Origin: Mesostigma viride | Lineage: Eukaryota > Streptophyta > Mesostigmatophyceae > Mesostigmatales > Mesostigmataceae | Direction of reading: 5' to 3' | Length of the DNA stretch: 64,000 nt | Assembly (NCBI GenBank): GCA_009746045.1 | Contig: RPFO01000842.1 | Location: forward strand, 1-64,000 | Part shown: in pieces, positions 39,796 to 51,463 of the stretch | Layout of the letters: every line of letters begins with the position of its first letter | How positions within the stretch are numbered: position 1 is the stretch's first letter | Program-made: the position numbers and the translations under genes | The notes under the pieces: model-generated | The model's database searches: none | Told to the model about the DNA's origin: nothing | The model's input: the letters and a program-made list of their open reading frames with translations, nothing else

Positions 39796-42272
39796 GGGAG
39801 CGCGGCCCAGGGAGAGGGCCATGGTGTGGGGCCGGGGTATGTCCAGAGAGTTTCTCCACAAGATATGATGCAGCGAGGGAGTACTGTATTCGCTCTTGTT
39901 GCCGTGGCAGCTGGGGGGGGCTACGCCTTGTGTCCACCCGGTTGATGTCTTCCGTGCTGATGCTCAGGAGATGTCCTGGCGGCAAAAGCTGGGAGGAGAA
40001 GGAGACGGTGTATTTTACTTTATCATGCTCGCGGCGTTTGCAAACGAAAGCCAGCCGGCCTGTCACTTGCTGCTCAGGTCATTGTGCTGCACTTTGTCAA
40101 GGCGGTGAGGCATGGCAGAGAGGCTGGCTCTTGGAAACGTCTGAGGGATGGGGGGCTACTGTGGCGCTCGTCGCCATGTGCGAGCCTGCAGCCTGTAGTA
40201 AGGCAATCTGGCCTGTATGCCCCAAAGCCATGCCCATCAGGCATGGCAGAAAGGCATGTTATCAGGGCAACCTCATCATGGCCGCGGCTGCTTGGGAGGA
40301 TGACGCGAGGTTGGCCAGGGTTGTTTTACGGTTTTGTAAGGGTTCACGTCCATGCTGCTGTCGAGCGCATGACGGCTTTTTGGGTGTAGAGTATACAGCC
40401 ATGCGACCTCGTGTGTGTGCTGGCGTGTTGTAACAATTTATTATGCGGCACAGCAAAACCTTCCGGTGCAGGCGCGAGCTTCCAGTGGGCGTCCTTCGAG
40501 TGCTTTGAAGCCTTCAAGTGAACGCCTGTGGTCTGAGCGTTGAGGCTCCTGTGGCCCAGGCCTGGAAACGTTCTTGTGGTCGAACCCGGGGTTGCTGGTG
40601 GGCCTGCGCTGGTCCCATCGTGCGCTGGCTCCTGCCCCGATGTGCCGTGGCAAGGGATTATTGAAGCACCAAGCGCCCTTGCACCATTGTCGAAGCACCA
40701 GGGCGGCATTCGTGTAAACGGTCAGACAGGGGGAGGCTGAAGGCCTGCTGCCTGCCCTGACTACCACATTTTGGGTTGGACCTGGGGGGGGGGGGAAGAA
40801 AAATGGGGCTGGAAAAAAAAGAAAAAGGTGGTCGTGGGAATGGACAGCAATTGTGTGTGTGCGCACGCATGTGCTTGTAGTAGTAAGACCATGCCAAGAG
40901 TATTTGGGAGGGGCTTTGGAGGTGGCAGGCTGAATTCACTTGGATAGATGCGGATGTACATGGGGGGGCTTGCCTAGGATGACCCAAAGTTGGAAGTCCC
41001 TGAATTCGGCCAGCACCCAGTCACGCAGTTTCTGGAACCATCCTTTTTGTGAAATGGTGTCTCATCAGCTAGCTCAGATCTCCGTCCTGCTAGGTAGTGA
41101 TCTGGTAAGTTGGGGGATCCACCTGAGGGTTGCCACTTGATGACTGATTATGTATGGTTGGCTGGTTAAGCGCGGTTTATTTGGGGGGTGGTTGCGCATC
41201 CGCTACCAGATAGTCATACTGGATCTGCTTCATGGGTTTTATTTTTGGTAGTCAGTTATTCGCAGTGATGCTGCATTTTAAAAGGTACCTAGGGGAACCT
41301 TGTTTGTCTTGCCTTACTACTCAGCCTTGCTCGTAAATGCTTCTCTATTCAGTCTATGTAGTGCAGGCAAGCAACTCGCCTGATATACCAAATCATAAGT
41401 ACTTGCGTGTCATTAATTAATTAATAAATCAAACCCCGATGGATGGATGGATGGATGGATGGGTACACGCAATTAAATTAACCCCTCAACCGTCTCTGAC
41501 TCGTTACTAAAATGAGTCACGAGTTGCACAGTATGCCACAGGTGTCCCCATTCAGCCTAATTATTTTTTCTAGACCATACTAGGAACCAAGCATAACCAT
41601 ATTAGGGCCCACCTGGGGGTATAGTGGGTGGTCCCAGTGCTAGGCCCCCCTGCTCTATAAATAGCCCCCCCCTCAGGGGGGTACGGTGAGTGTGCGCGGT
41701 GACACCCATATAATGGATGATAGACCCCTTTCCTCGATGAGTTGCCCCTGGGGTTGGTTTTGTAGATAGATTTTTTAGTTAGGATGGGATACAAACACTA
41801 AAAATTGTAACTGCCCCATGGACCCATCAGCTGGTGCAAAAAATAACTGGTGACTATTTTGAGTCACTTTTGGGGGGCTAAAATAGGCACCCTAGTGCAG
41901 TTTTGAACATGGAAATGATAGGTAAGCATGGAGTATTGGCAAACATGCATGCTAACACTTATTCCAACCTGTGTGCCACCAATACCTGCCATAACCACTG
42001 CAGGTCCCTGACGGATATGGTTGGAGACGACTACGCGCGGGTCGCGAGTACGGGCTTCACAACCTTATCATGCATGCTGGAGCACGAATGCCTTGGATTT
42101 CACCCTAGTATTTCAGGGCCGTCGCTACAAGCCACGAGCCACGAGGTAGTCATGGCTGTCGGAGCTCATAACTTTCACGTTTGAGCACCGAATTGAGCCG
42201 TGAATATCACTATCGCTTCGTCTTTCTAAGACGCGCATGCTGATATAATTTTCCGAATCTAAAAGGCAATAT
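39796..42272. other. Non-coding region downstream of the host gene
   Basis: No gene is supported. It contains the 3' UTR of the preceding gene, a GATG run at 41,439-41,461, GC-rich MITE-like pieces near 41,600-41,700, and one copy (41,830-41,945) of a ~120-bp repeat (AACTATTTTGAGTCA to GAACATGGAAATGATAGGT) that returns at 44,140-44,260. Confidence 0.45.
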
Positions 42273-43624
42273 ATGACGAGCAAACGCCCGTCGACGCAAC
42301 GCAGTTTGGCGGATGCGCTCGCCTTTGACAATGCGGCAGCTGAGGCTGCCGCTTCGCCAGATCCGGCAGGCAGCGGTGACACTAGTCGTGCACTGGTGGT
42401 CGCCCAGCACCCTCCCGGCCTCAATGCCTCGCCATCGGCATCGCCTGACCCTAAACGCGCCCGCCCCGCCGACAAAACTGGAGGGCCACGCTTCTCGGAA
42501 CCGCGCTGTCGGCTCCAACCTTTCCAGGTCGATGATTACGACTGGACCACCATTTCTCCGAGTGATGCTATGCATCACATCTTCTTCGGGGACTACGCCT
42601 CGCTTTACGACCTGTGCCTCCATCTCCACGCCACTGGACGCCTCCTCGTCAGCGACGGCCGTCGCTGGCACAACATCACCCAGATGTTCGGGTGTCCCCG
42701 CCCCCAACTCCAGCACGCCCTCCTCAACTCTCTTCTCCAACGCTCTGACGGCGAGATCTGGGCTTCATCCATCTCCGCCCCCGCCCTCCGTTCCATCCTC
42801 ACGGAAGCCTTTCAGCAGCACGTGACCCCCCTTGCTGCCGACATAGCAGCGATCGGTGGCACGCTGACTGCTGAACTTCCTCACATTTCCACCGCCGCCG
42901 CCTCCACCTCCACTGCCATTTCCGCCTCCACTGCCGACATCAAAGCCCAGCTCCTCGACCTCGACCAACGCCTTCAAGCCACCGCCAACGCCCTTGAGAG
43001 CTTGCATGACACCGCCGGCCTCACCACCCAGGCGGTGAAGGACATCGCCGCCCAGCCGGCGCCTGCTGGCCCGGCCGGCGATGCTCCCTCCACCTGGGCG
43101 GACTTGCTTAAGCAGCACACCACCTCCACCACCTCCACCATCTCGGCACAACCCAAGCAACAAGCCCTCGACCTTCGCGAGGAAGCCGACATCGCCCGGC
43201 GTAGCCACAATGTCATCGTCAAGCACTTCGACCAGCAGGCAGGTGAGACCTCCACGTGCGCGCCATTCTTGCCCCCATGCTACTCACTGGTGAGCTGGAC
43301 ATGTCGGCTGTCCGCCTCCCCCGCGCGCGGGGGAAGGCTGGCCCGGCACCCGTGCTCCTCACCTTTAAGTACATGGCCGACAAGCTGGCGTTCCTTAAAT
43401 GCCGCAAGAAGCTCTCGGAGACTCGCTTCACGCTGGACGACGACTTGACCCTGGCCCAGCAACAGCGGAGACGCGAGCTATGGCCGACCTACCTTCAGCT
43501 CCGGCAGAGCGCAAGGGGGAAGCCGGTATACTGGAGGGGGGCGGTCATCCACGTTGACCACAAGCCCTGGCAGCCCCCTCCTGCCACCTCAGACTTGGAA
43601 TATATATACCATGCAGTAGTGTAG
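42273..43624 (+). pseudogene. LINE ORF1-like protein (frameshift at ~43,250)
   Basis: The first frame (ATG 42,273) has a disordered N-terminus, a conserved globular part (SLYDLCLHLHATGRLLVSDG), then a long Ala/Thr-rich coiled-coil-like region (LDLDQRLQATANALESLHD). The second frame, from ~43,256 to 43,624, continues with an RRM-like and C-terminal region (PAPVLLTFKYMADKLAFLK, FTLDDDLTLAQQQRRRELWP, KPVYWRGAVIHVD). This order of coiled coil, RRM and C-terminal domain is that of L1-type ORF1 RNA-binding proteins. The frame change makes this copy defective. Confidence 0.7.
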
Positions 43625-44053
43625 ATTAGTCAGGCTTAGCCTAGCATGTGGCCCACGCGCATGTGCGCCCATAATGGCCCCCATGGATGTTGCCTTCAGA
43701 ACTTAGCCAAGCCATGCCTATAATGGGACCCCCATGGATGTTGCATTAAGAATTTAGCCATGCTATGCCATGCAGAGAGATGCTCTCTGTCGAGAAGCCA
43801 TGTCCTAGCTCTTGTATAGCCATGATGATCTTCCTCCCCCGTGCCAGGATCCCCCCCTTAGGCGGGTTGAACCTGAGACAGCATGGTGGTGCGGGTACGT
43901 GCCCTGGTGCACGTAGAGCACGGGTAGCTTACATTCCCACCCTTGCATGAAGTAGCCTAGGATGTATTAAAAGCCATATGCCCCTTCTCAGGGATATGTG
44001 CTACATTGACTCCCAACGGAGTGATGTTGATAATTAATTAATTAATTAATTTC
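42273..44053 (+). mobile_element. ORF1-only LINE-derived element (plus copy)
   Basis: An ORF1-type gene (42,273-43,624) is followed directly by a 3' UTR and an ATTAATTAATTA tail (44,032-44,053). No endonuclease or RT lies in between. A second copy with the same organisation is on the minus strand at 52,145-53,955. The pattern resembles half-L1 elements that lost ORF2 and depend on a partner. Confidence 0.65.
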
Positions 44054-44682
44054 AGCCTGGCCGGGGGACTGCAACTGTACCCAAGCACTACATCCAAACA
44101 CTTACATGTCTTGTTTCACCCAGGGACGCACAAGGTAATGCTAAAAATAGCTGGTAACTATTTTGAGTCATGCACCAGTTTTTTGGGGGCTAGAATAAAT
44201 GTCATAGTGCAGTTTTGAACATGGAAATGATAGGTTAGCATGAAACATGCATGATTATCAAGAAGATGCATGATTATATTTATCCACCATTAATTAATTA
44301 ATTAATAATTAATAAGCATGTGACTGCGTCACGTGGGTGCCAATACAGAGTAAAGGAACCTTCAATCCTATATACACAGCGAGAAGGAGGGAGGGCGCCC
44401 TAGCTTCTCTCACTGCCGCCAGTGGGCAGGCCACAGAGCGCTCTCTCCACGGCATGGTGCATCATGCCGGGGCGCAACACTGTGGGTGCAATACAACCAG
44501 TGCAATACCGTAGGTAGGCTGACGCATAGGTTACAACCGTGGCCATGTACATGTGTACACGCCTCCTAGAGGCACTATCCCAGCTAAGCCCCGCGCTTTA
44601 TTTAATCATGTACATGTGTGCCTATGATGTGCCACACTCCAGACGATGCATAGCCTTATTTAGTAATGTTGTGCCCATGCAG
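44054..44682. other. Non-coding stretch between LINE tails
   Basis: Contains the second copy of the GAACATGGAAATGATAGGT repeat (44,140-44,260), TTAATTAATTAA runs near 44,290, and sequence related to the 3'-UTR repeat at 52.2 and 63.6 kb (CTGTGGGTGCAATA). Confidence 0.5.
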
Positions 44683-44957
44683 GGAGTCACTCTCTGCTGA
44701 GAAGCCATGCCATAGCTCTTGTATAGCCATGATGATCTTCCCCCTCACAGGCATGCTCCCCCCTTACCCGGGCATAGCGTGATAGACTGGTCATGAGGGT
44801 GCGGGTGCCCTGGTGCACCTAGAGCAAGTGTTGTTTACATTCCCACCCTTGCAGGAAGTAGCTTAGAATGTATTATAGGCCCATATGCCCCTTCTCAGGG
44901 CTATGTGCTACATATACTCCCAACGGAGTTATGTTCCTAATTAATTAATTAATTAAT
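44683..44957 (+). repeat. 3'-end fragment of the ORF1-only family
   Basis: About 270 bp match 43,780-44,053, from GAGAAGCCATG through ATACTCCCAACGGAGTTATG to an ATTAATTAATTAAT tail. Only the 3' UTR is present, as expected for a severely 5'-truncated retrocopy. Confidence 0.75.
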
Positions 44958-45238
44958 AGGTTATGCTACAAATGTGAGGTGGGCTCAAGACGTCGGCTAA
45001 TTAAGGCGCAAGCTGATGACCACAAGGTGCCAGAGCTAATTGAAGGTACTATAATGCTGTGCGCTAATATCGTTTCAAGTGCTGTGAAGCCTAAGCTATC
45101 CCATCATCGTTTGCCCCCAGCTAGACAACTTGCTCTATCCCGGGGAAGCCCGGGGGGGCTTCCACAGTAGAGTTCTCCACCATACATGGCACAAATAAAT
45201 GCGAAAATAATTGTACCCCCCTACCAAGTAGACCCGGT

Positions 45239-45253
45239 AGGGGCCAAGCCCCT
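45239..45253. repeat. Target site duplication of LINE copy 1 (left)
   Basis: AGGGGCCAAGCCCCT followed by A is repeated at 49,861-49,875, bracketing the LINE. Confidence 0.8.
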
Positions 45254-45384
45254 AAGTAAGTAAGTAAGTACTTGCGTGTCATGCGCAAAGGCATGCCACG
45301 GAGTACTATGCTAATCTCATTAGAAAAATAATTACACAAAAGTTTAAACAAATATCGTCTGCATCATCCCCCAACCGTTAAGCA

Positions 45385-45766
45385 CTAGATGGGGATGTAA
45401 TCCTCATCCGAGCTGTCCTCTACTGTAATGGCAGACGAGGCGGTAGTGTAGCAGCTATCCTCAGGACCAATAACCTCCACCTGCGGACTTCTACCCTGGC
45501 TAGCAACGGGCCGCGGGGCCCGTGGGGAGAAAACAGGAGCATACCCCTCGGGGAGGTGCTTATCGCAGATGGCAGCCCATTTCTCCTTGTCAATCATGCG
45601 GGCGCGGAGTACGGATAGTCCCAGAAGCCCTGCATCTTCAAGCAGTTGTGTCACATAGGTCCGGGTCGCGCCGCGCCGGTGCCCGGCGCGCGCAAGTTTG
45701 CCAGTGGGTTTCGATGGGACAAGGGGACCCTGCCATAGGAGGAGGTGTCTACCTGGTTGGCCCGTC
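45385..45766 (-). pseudogene. C-terminal end of LINE ORF2 (copy 1), separated by insertion
   Basis: Encodes the last ~125 codons (KTGQPGRHLLLWQGPLVPS, RMIDKEKWAAICDKHLP) and an acidic end (DSSDEDYIPI). In copy 2 the equivalent sequence follows directly on the preceding ORF2 part. Here the TTAA element lies between. Confidence 0.8.
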
Positions 45767-45770
45767 TTAA

Positions 45771-47459
45771 CCCCTAAATGGTCTTGCTGCCGATTTTCCG
45801 CCAAAAATCGAGTTCCAGCCGATGCATCGGCCCCTTCTCGGGGGACCAGATGCCGCGAAATCTATTGAGAATTAGGAAAAGTTTAGCTGAGAAGATCGAA
45901 AGTTTATAAGTTTCTTCACAGCATGGTATATGGGTTTGCATACTTCTGACAAAGTTATAGATGTGTTCTTGCCGGTCAAAGTACAAGGGGTCAGGGTACT
46001 TTTTCACGTACAACGTGCATTCCGGAAAACAACGACCTGGCCATGGCGGCTTGCGCCCACGCATGGCATTTACGTTTTCGTTCGAATTTTCTGACCAAAC
46101 TTAGGATATTGATTTTATACGTCCTAAAGATGATACAGGCCAATTTTTGGTTCGCGGGAATGCCATTTGATAGGTGTCGGCAGCGTTCTTGCTGGAAAAA
46201 ACTGCGATCAGGCCGGACGATAGAAACGTTGACAGCAATACCTTTCCGGCGTATTTTAAAGGATATATCGGTTTCTTTGTACTTTTTATGATGCATAGTA
46301 GTCGTAAACGTGCAAGGGTGGCCAGAAATCGCCGAATCCAGCGACCATGCTGCACAACTTTGGTGTGCCGAAATGCGCCATTTTGCGGCCACCGCCTGGG
46401 CCAAGGTAACGCCATCCATGCCTGGTAAAGCTTAAGCATCGTTTTCCTATCGATGTTTGACGTTTATATGTACGTTCTAGCTTGTGTAGCACATTCTTTT
46501 TGCATTATTCATGCTCTTTCTTGACCCTGGCCTGGCCCCTTTCTAAAACACCCTTCTTAGATGCTTCCCTCAGTCAGTTGACCTGCCACAGGGTGATGGT
46601 GATAAGTTTTAGAGGCTGTATGGGTTTGAATACCTCCATATATGTTTGTTATACATTTCCCATACACATATTGCATGAGTGTGAGGCAGTTGGCTGGTCT
46701 CTGTGGCATCATCAAGCACGTAACTGGTGAGTAAAAGCTTTCCATTGACAGCATGTGCCACCAGGTGTGCTGGCCATCACCTGGCAAGCTATAGCAGCTT
46801 AGGCCTAGTTTATCCTTGCTAGGGCAGGCTGAAATAGGCTCAACATCACTAGTTTGTTGGTGGCTGCCTCCTAGAATGCATGCCTTGCGTAGGGTATCCG
46901 TACCACGTTACCTACGTGCATGGACAAGGTAGCACCTGCACATAGGTGCCATGTAAGGGCAGTGTGATGATGCAGTTATGTTTCCCCATCATTGTGGAAG
47001 GGAAATGTATTGTTTGGCATGGTTGGTGGCCATATTAGTAGGTAGTATGCCCACCCCTACCCCCTTGGTTGCTTTTTACCAACGGTACCCCTAAGGGCTG
47101 TACTGGGTGTAACTGCTGGTATACCCACCCAAATGATGACCCCAATGGCTCAAACTGTTCAGCAACTAATTGTTTATCATCCCTGAAGTGGTAGGTGCCT
47201 AGCTCTTATAACATAATTCAAAATGCACATTCTACCAAAAATGAAAACGCGCGTCTTGACCCCCCTGACTTTGACGGCAGTTATATATGGCCTACCCTGC
47301 ATATATGTGAGGTTGTGATATACCAACCCGAAGGGCAACTCATGGACGTGCTTGGCCCCCAAGGACAGCCATTGGATATGGGTAGGTTGGATGGCATCTG
47401 GTTTGCAAAATTGTGAAGATCCAGCCGATTTATCGGCAGGATCTCAGACCATTTAGGGG
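45771..47459. mobile_element. piggyBac-like non-autonomous element (TTAA target)
   Basis: Termini CCCCTAAATGGTCT and AGACCATTTAGGGG are inverted. TTAA is present on both sides (45,767-45,770 and 47,460-47,463). Subterminal TGCCGAT motifs also occur inverted. The empty site is preserved in LINE copy 2, where CTTAAG joins the same flanks near 58,786-58,791. The largest frames inside are under 150 codons and do not resemble a transposase. Exact TTAA duplication and CCC-type ends are typical of piggyBac. Confidence 0.88.
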
Positions 47460-47463
47460 TTAA

Positions 47464-49049
47464 GCCCCCCGGCAGGGCCCACATCGGTATTCACCTGGTC
47501 TGTGCGGGCAAGATGGCCGGCAAAGAGGAGGCGGCGGTGTCGGATGGTAGTATGGGTGACAAGAGGGAGCTCGCAGTAGAGCTCGGCCCGGGTGCGGCGT
47601 TCTTGGTAGCGGACGCCGAGGATATGACGGAGCATTCGAGTGACGGTGCCGTCAAGCTGCTGGCTCAGCGCCTGGTCCAGGGTCCACGCCTCGCAGCCAT
47701 AAAGGAGGATGCTGAGGACAAGGGCCTTGAACAGAATGCGCTTGCGTCGCTCACTCAGGTAGCGACAGGTCCAGAACCTGTCGGCTGTCGAGGCGGCGGA
47801 GGGCCGCCCAGGCCTGGCCAATGCGGGTGTTGATGTCGTCGGCCGTGGAGGGAAGCCAGCTGCCAAGGAGCTTGAAGCCGGAGTCGCCGGGGGGACGGGG
47901 CTGCCGTCTAGCAAGAGGAGGGTGGGTGGGGCTATCCCAGCAGGGAAGCCGATGGCCATGACCTCCAGTTTTCTTGCTGATCATAAGCCCCACCGCCCGC
48001 GCTTCCAGTGATAAGCTGTCTAGCCACAGTTGGGCTGACTCTGGGGTTTCCACGAGTGTCGTGTCATCAGCGTAGATCAGATCGCTCAGGCGGTAGGGTG
48101 GGTCAACCCCGCCGTAGCTGGCGTACTCCGTGACCTCGATCCCCGGCGGGCGCCCCTCCACCCGGGCGAAGCGGGCTTGTGCACGCCGCATAATATAGTC
48201 CACCATAATGATGAATAGATATGGGGAGAGCACACAGCCCTGCCACACCCCGGTGTGCAGGGGAAACGCCGGAGTGACGCCGTCGGCGGTACGGACCTGG
48301 GCTTGGGACCCTTCATAGAACTGGCGGATGATCTCAACGATGTACGATGGGACACGGAACAGGTGAAGGACCACCCACAGGGCGTCCCATATAACCGTAT
48401 CGAATGCCTTGGTGTAATCCACGAAGATCAATAGCAATGGCAAGAGGCCGGGGGCCAGGCGGCCCACTTCCTCGATCAGGCGGCGCGCGGTAATAGTGAC
48501 CATAACACAATTGCGACCAACACGGAAGCCCATCTGGGACTCACCTAGGTGGGGATCGAGGCTGGCGCGCATGCGGTTCAGCAGGAGACGCATGAAGACT
48601 TTCAGCACGCAGCTTTGGAGGCATACGCCGCGGTAGTTGCCGGTATCCGCGGCGGACCCCTTGCCCTTGTACAGCATGACCCGGACAGCGGTCTTCCAAT
48701 ACGTCGGCGGGGGGAGGCCATCTCGTAGAATCCGGTTGCAAACACCCCGGAGGAAAGGCTCAAGCTCAGGCATCTTAACCACCTCCGGTGAAATATTGTC
48801 CACTCCCATGGCAGCATCATTGCGGAGGGTGGAGATGGCAGCAGCCCATTCCTGGGGAGTCCACTCGTCGTGGGGGCCGTCCACCAAGGGGCCGGAGAGC
48901 GGTGGGACCAGGTAGTCCGTCTCGCTGGTGGGCGCCTGCGGGGGCTCAATGGGGCCGCCTCGGCTGGCCGCAGGGCGTGCAGCTGCAGCGGGGTCAAGCG
49001 GGGGGGCGGGCCAGGGGCCCCTGATAGTTTGGCCTGGGAGCTGAACCAA
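47464..49049 (-). pseudogene. LINE reverse transcriptase (copy 1)
   Basis: From 49,049 down, the frame shows RT motifs: AMGVDNISPEVVK, YKGKGSAADTGNYRGVCL, LLLIFVDYTKAFDTV, the QGCVLSPYLF motif, and catalytic YADD at about 48,065. A one-base gain near 47,965 shifts the frame, and the C-terminal part (LSERRKRILFKALVL, LLYGCEAWTLDQAL, LLFAGHLARTDQVN) continues in another frame. Copy 2 lacks this extra base. Confidence 0.88.
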
Positions 49050-49529
49050 ATCTCAAGGCGTTCACTGGGGGTGCCTGGGATGTCAGCCCGTTGCGTTTCC
49101 CGGCGTCCGGTGAGACGGTCGAGAGAGCGCCAGGCCGCCTTGTGCTGGTTGGCGGCCGTGTGGCGATTGATTTCGGCGGCAAGTGTCTCCACCTCCTCCG
49201 CATGTGCGGCAGTATATATGCTTGAGTAAGCCGTTCCTGGTACGGGTACAGGTCCTCCCCGCGGCGGCGGGCCTGCGCTAGCGCCAGCCGGGCGCGGCAA
49301 CCACCCGGGCGGATCGCGCAGGTAGAGCGGGGCTGCATGGTCGGGCGCGGGGTTGCTTGGGGAGAAGCTTAGAGCCAAGCTCCACCGATCGCATGAACAG
49401 TTCGTAGGGTGGCGTGACTGATCTACACCGCGATCTGCGTCCAGGTACATCAAAGGTTGCGCGTCCACGAACGCAGACCTGATTGCATCGCGGCGTATAT
49501 CTCATCCGCTGACCACTTCTCCCTGCGCC

Positions 49530-49860
49530 CACGGACGGGGCGTAAGCAGGTCCAGCTAGTCAGGGCGGGGCCGGGGGCGGCGGCGCGCAGGGGCCTGAAG
49601 ACGTAGGCGCAAGGTTGCGGTGACCATGCGATGATCCGATGCGACACTGGGGGTGGTCAGCGTACGGGCATCGATGACGGAAGAGCGCCAGCACTTGCGC
49701 ACAAGTATGTAGTCCAAGCATACACATCGCCGCCGAGGGAGCATCGAGCCAGCCGCCCTGCGCATGGGGCCCACAAAGGTCACTAGTGCATCAGGCGGTT
49801 TTGCAAACAGCGTATTGGCAGCAGTCAAGTCCCCCTCAGTGATCAGTTGCTCAAGTACTG
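49530..49860 (-). pseudogene. AP-like endonuclease C-terminus of LINE copy 1
   Basis: The minus-strand frame 49,828-49,556 encodes CVCLDYILVRKCW, then PSVASDHRMVTATLRL. The pattern DYILV...SDHRMV is the end of AP-endonuclease-like domains in LINEs, with the conserved SDH. The rest of the domain is missing through 5' truncation. Confidence 0.8.
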
Positions 49861-49964
49861 AGGGGCCAAGCCCCTACTAACGGCATCACAGTCTTATTCA
49901 AGTCCTCTCTATCGATCGTACTTACTTACTTACTTACTATTGATCATGGAAGATGGGCCAGCGG

Positions 49965-51262
49965 CCAGGTTGGCAAATACGTGCGTATTGTCAAAATAAA
50001 TACGGCAATACGCGTTTTTTTGGCCCCGACGTACTATACGCGTATTTTGTCAGGAATACGTGATTTGGACTTGGAAATTTTCGAGGTTCGAGCTGGGGCA
50101 GCGCTTGGCGCCTGGCCAACCGGACCGTGGCGCGGCGCCTACCTTTACCAAGATTTTCTACACTGTACTATGAGCTAGGCTTTTCGCAAGTCCAGTAATG
50201 ACTTGGCAGTTGGCGAGCTAGCTGAAATTACACGGAGAGACCGAGAGAGTGCCAGCACGATGAAAATGCCAGCTGTGCTGGGAACGTGGTATTTGTAACA
50301 CAGCCTGTATCCGCAGGCCAGAAATCGGGAGAATCCGGACCATGGTAGCTCGAGCCTGCCGTTATCTTGTCCGCGTTTTCGAGTCGTTCAGGATGATGAA
50401 GATGAATGGTGTTGGAAATGTGTAGCCTTGTGCATTGAAATTATGGCTGGCTTACGTGTAGAGCGACTAGATGACCTAGACGGTGCATGGGGCCGGAAAC
50501 AGCATGCTTGATCAGGGCGTGTCAGTGTTTCGAACCTAACTGGCCGGGAGTGTCTAGCGGTGAGCACCATTGCTGCGATCGCTCTCCCACCATTTACGAG
50601 GAAATACCCGAAAATGGAAAACCACTGAAAAGGTCTAGCTAGTCAGTCATCACGTTAGCCATGCCATGATTCCAAACGTCCAAGAACTGCACACATTGCA
50701 AAGGCAAAAAGCCGGAGGACAGCACTTTCAAATGTGCGGCGGGAACCAAAAGCCCGCGTATGCCAGAAAACATCGTGTTGCTGCAGCGACGCGACGATGT
50801 GGACAACGAATCCAGTTCCAAGCTCGGAACGGCCGCAAAGGAGATCTGGCATCACAGGGTTCAGATGTGCGGAGATACTATATGCGATCCAGCCGGTCCA
50901 CGATCTGTTTGTAGAGCAGCCTTGCAAGGAATGTGCACATGCAGTAATGGGTACGTAAATTATGGTGGCAGGTTGCCAGGTAGGGAATAAGTGCAAGGAA
51001 TGTGCACATATTGCATTAAAAAATTATGGAAGGCTGGTGGGGAATAAGTGCAAGGAATGGTGCAGATTGAATTATGCCTTCCACCATAATTTACTGATCT
51101 CCATGCATAACAATGCCCCCTAAGGCCTTAACCCTAAAGGCCCATTCATAACCATGCTGCACACTGCCACGTATTCTGCTGACGTATTCTGCCATGCTCC
51201 ACGTATAATACTCGTATTTTGAGGCCGACGTATTTGACGTACCGAAGTATTGGCCAACCTGG
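49965..51262. mobile_element. 1.3-kb hAT-like non-autonomous element (8-bp TSD)
   Basis: The inverted ends are CCAGGTTGGCAAATACG and, at the right, GTATTGGCCAACCTGG. Perfect 8-bp duplications GCCAGCGG flank it at 49,957-49,964 and 51,263-51,270. Subterminal repeats of AATACG/CGTATT occur at both ends. An 8-bp duplication suggests the hAT superfamily. No transposase frame is visible. A ~160-bp internal piece (50,309-50,470) occurs inverted at 56,495-56,665. Confidence 0.8.
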
Positions 51263-51463
51263 GCCAGCGGCATTTAGCTTTTGCTTGGGTGGTTGGGTGG
51301 GACAGTACACTTTCGGGCTAGGGCAACTTGGCAGCATGCACCTAGACAACAGTCTGGTGGACTATCATGGTATCCTATAGACGACCACAACAGTTGGCAC
51401 GCGGTTTATATGGTGAACATGTGGTTGGATTCATTAATAAGACAATTAATTCATCAGAGCATG

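Larger units (their letters stand above)
45254..49860 (-). mobile_element. LINE copy 1 (APE-type, 5'-truncated), carrying a TTAA element
   Basis: On the minus strand it reads: end of an AP-type endonuclease, linker, reverse transcriptase, C-terminal region, 3' UTR and an (ACTT)n tail at 45,255-45,271. A 15-16 bp duplication flanks it. It is truncated inside the endonuclease. A 1,689-bp TTAA-flanked element separates the last ~125 codons from the rest. Copy 2 at 56,779-59,350 is the same family. Confidence 0.88.

Noticed and set aside
45991-46419. 142-residue frame inside the TTAA element as a transposase
   Set aside because: No DDE or other transposase motif, and composition is not convincing.
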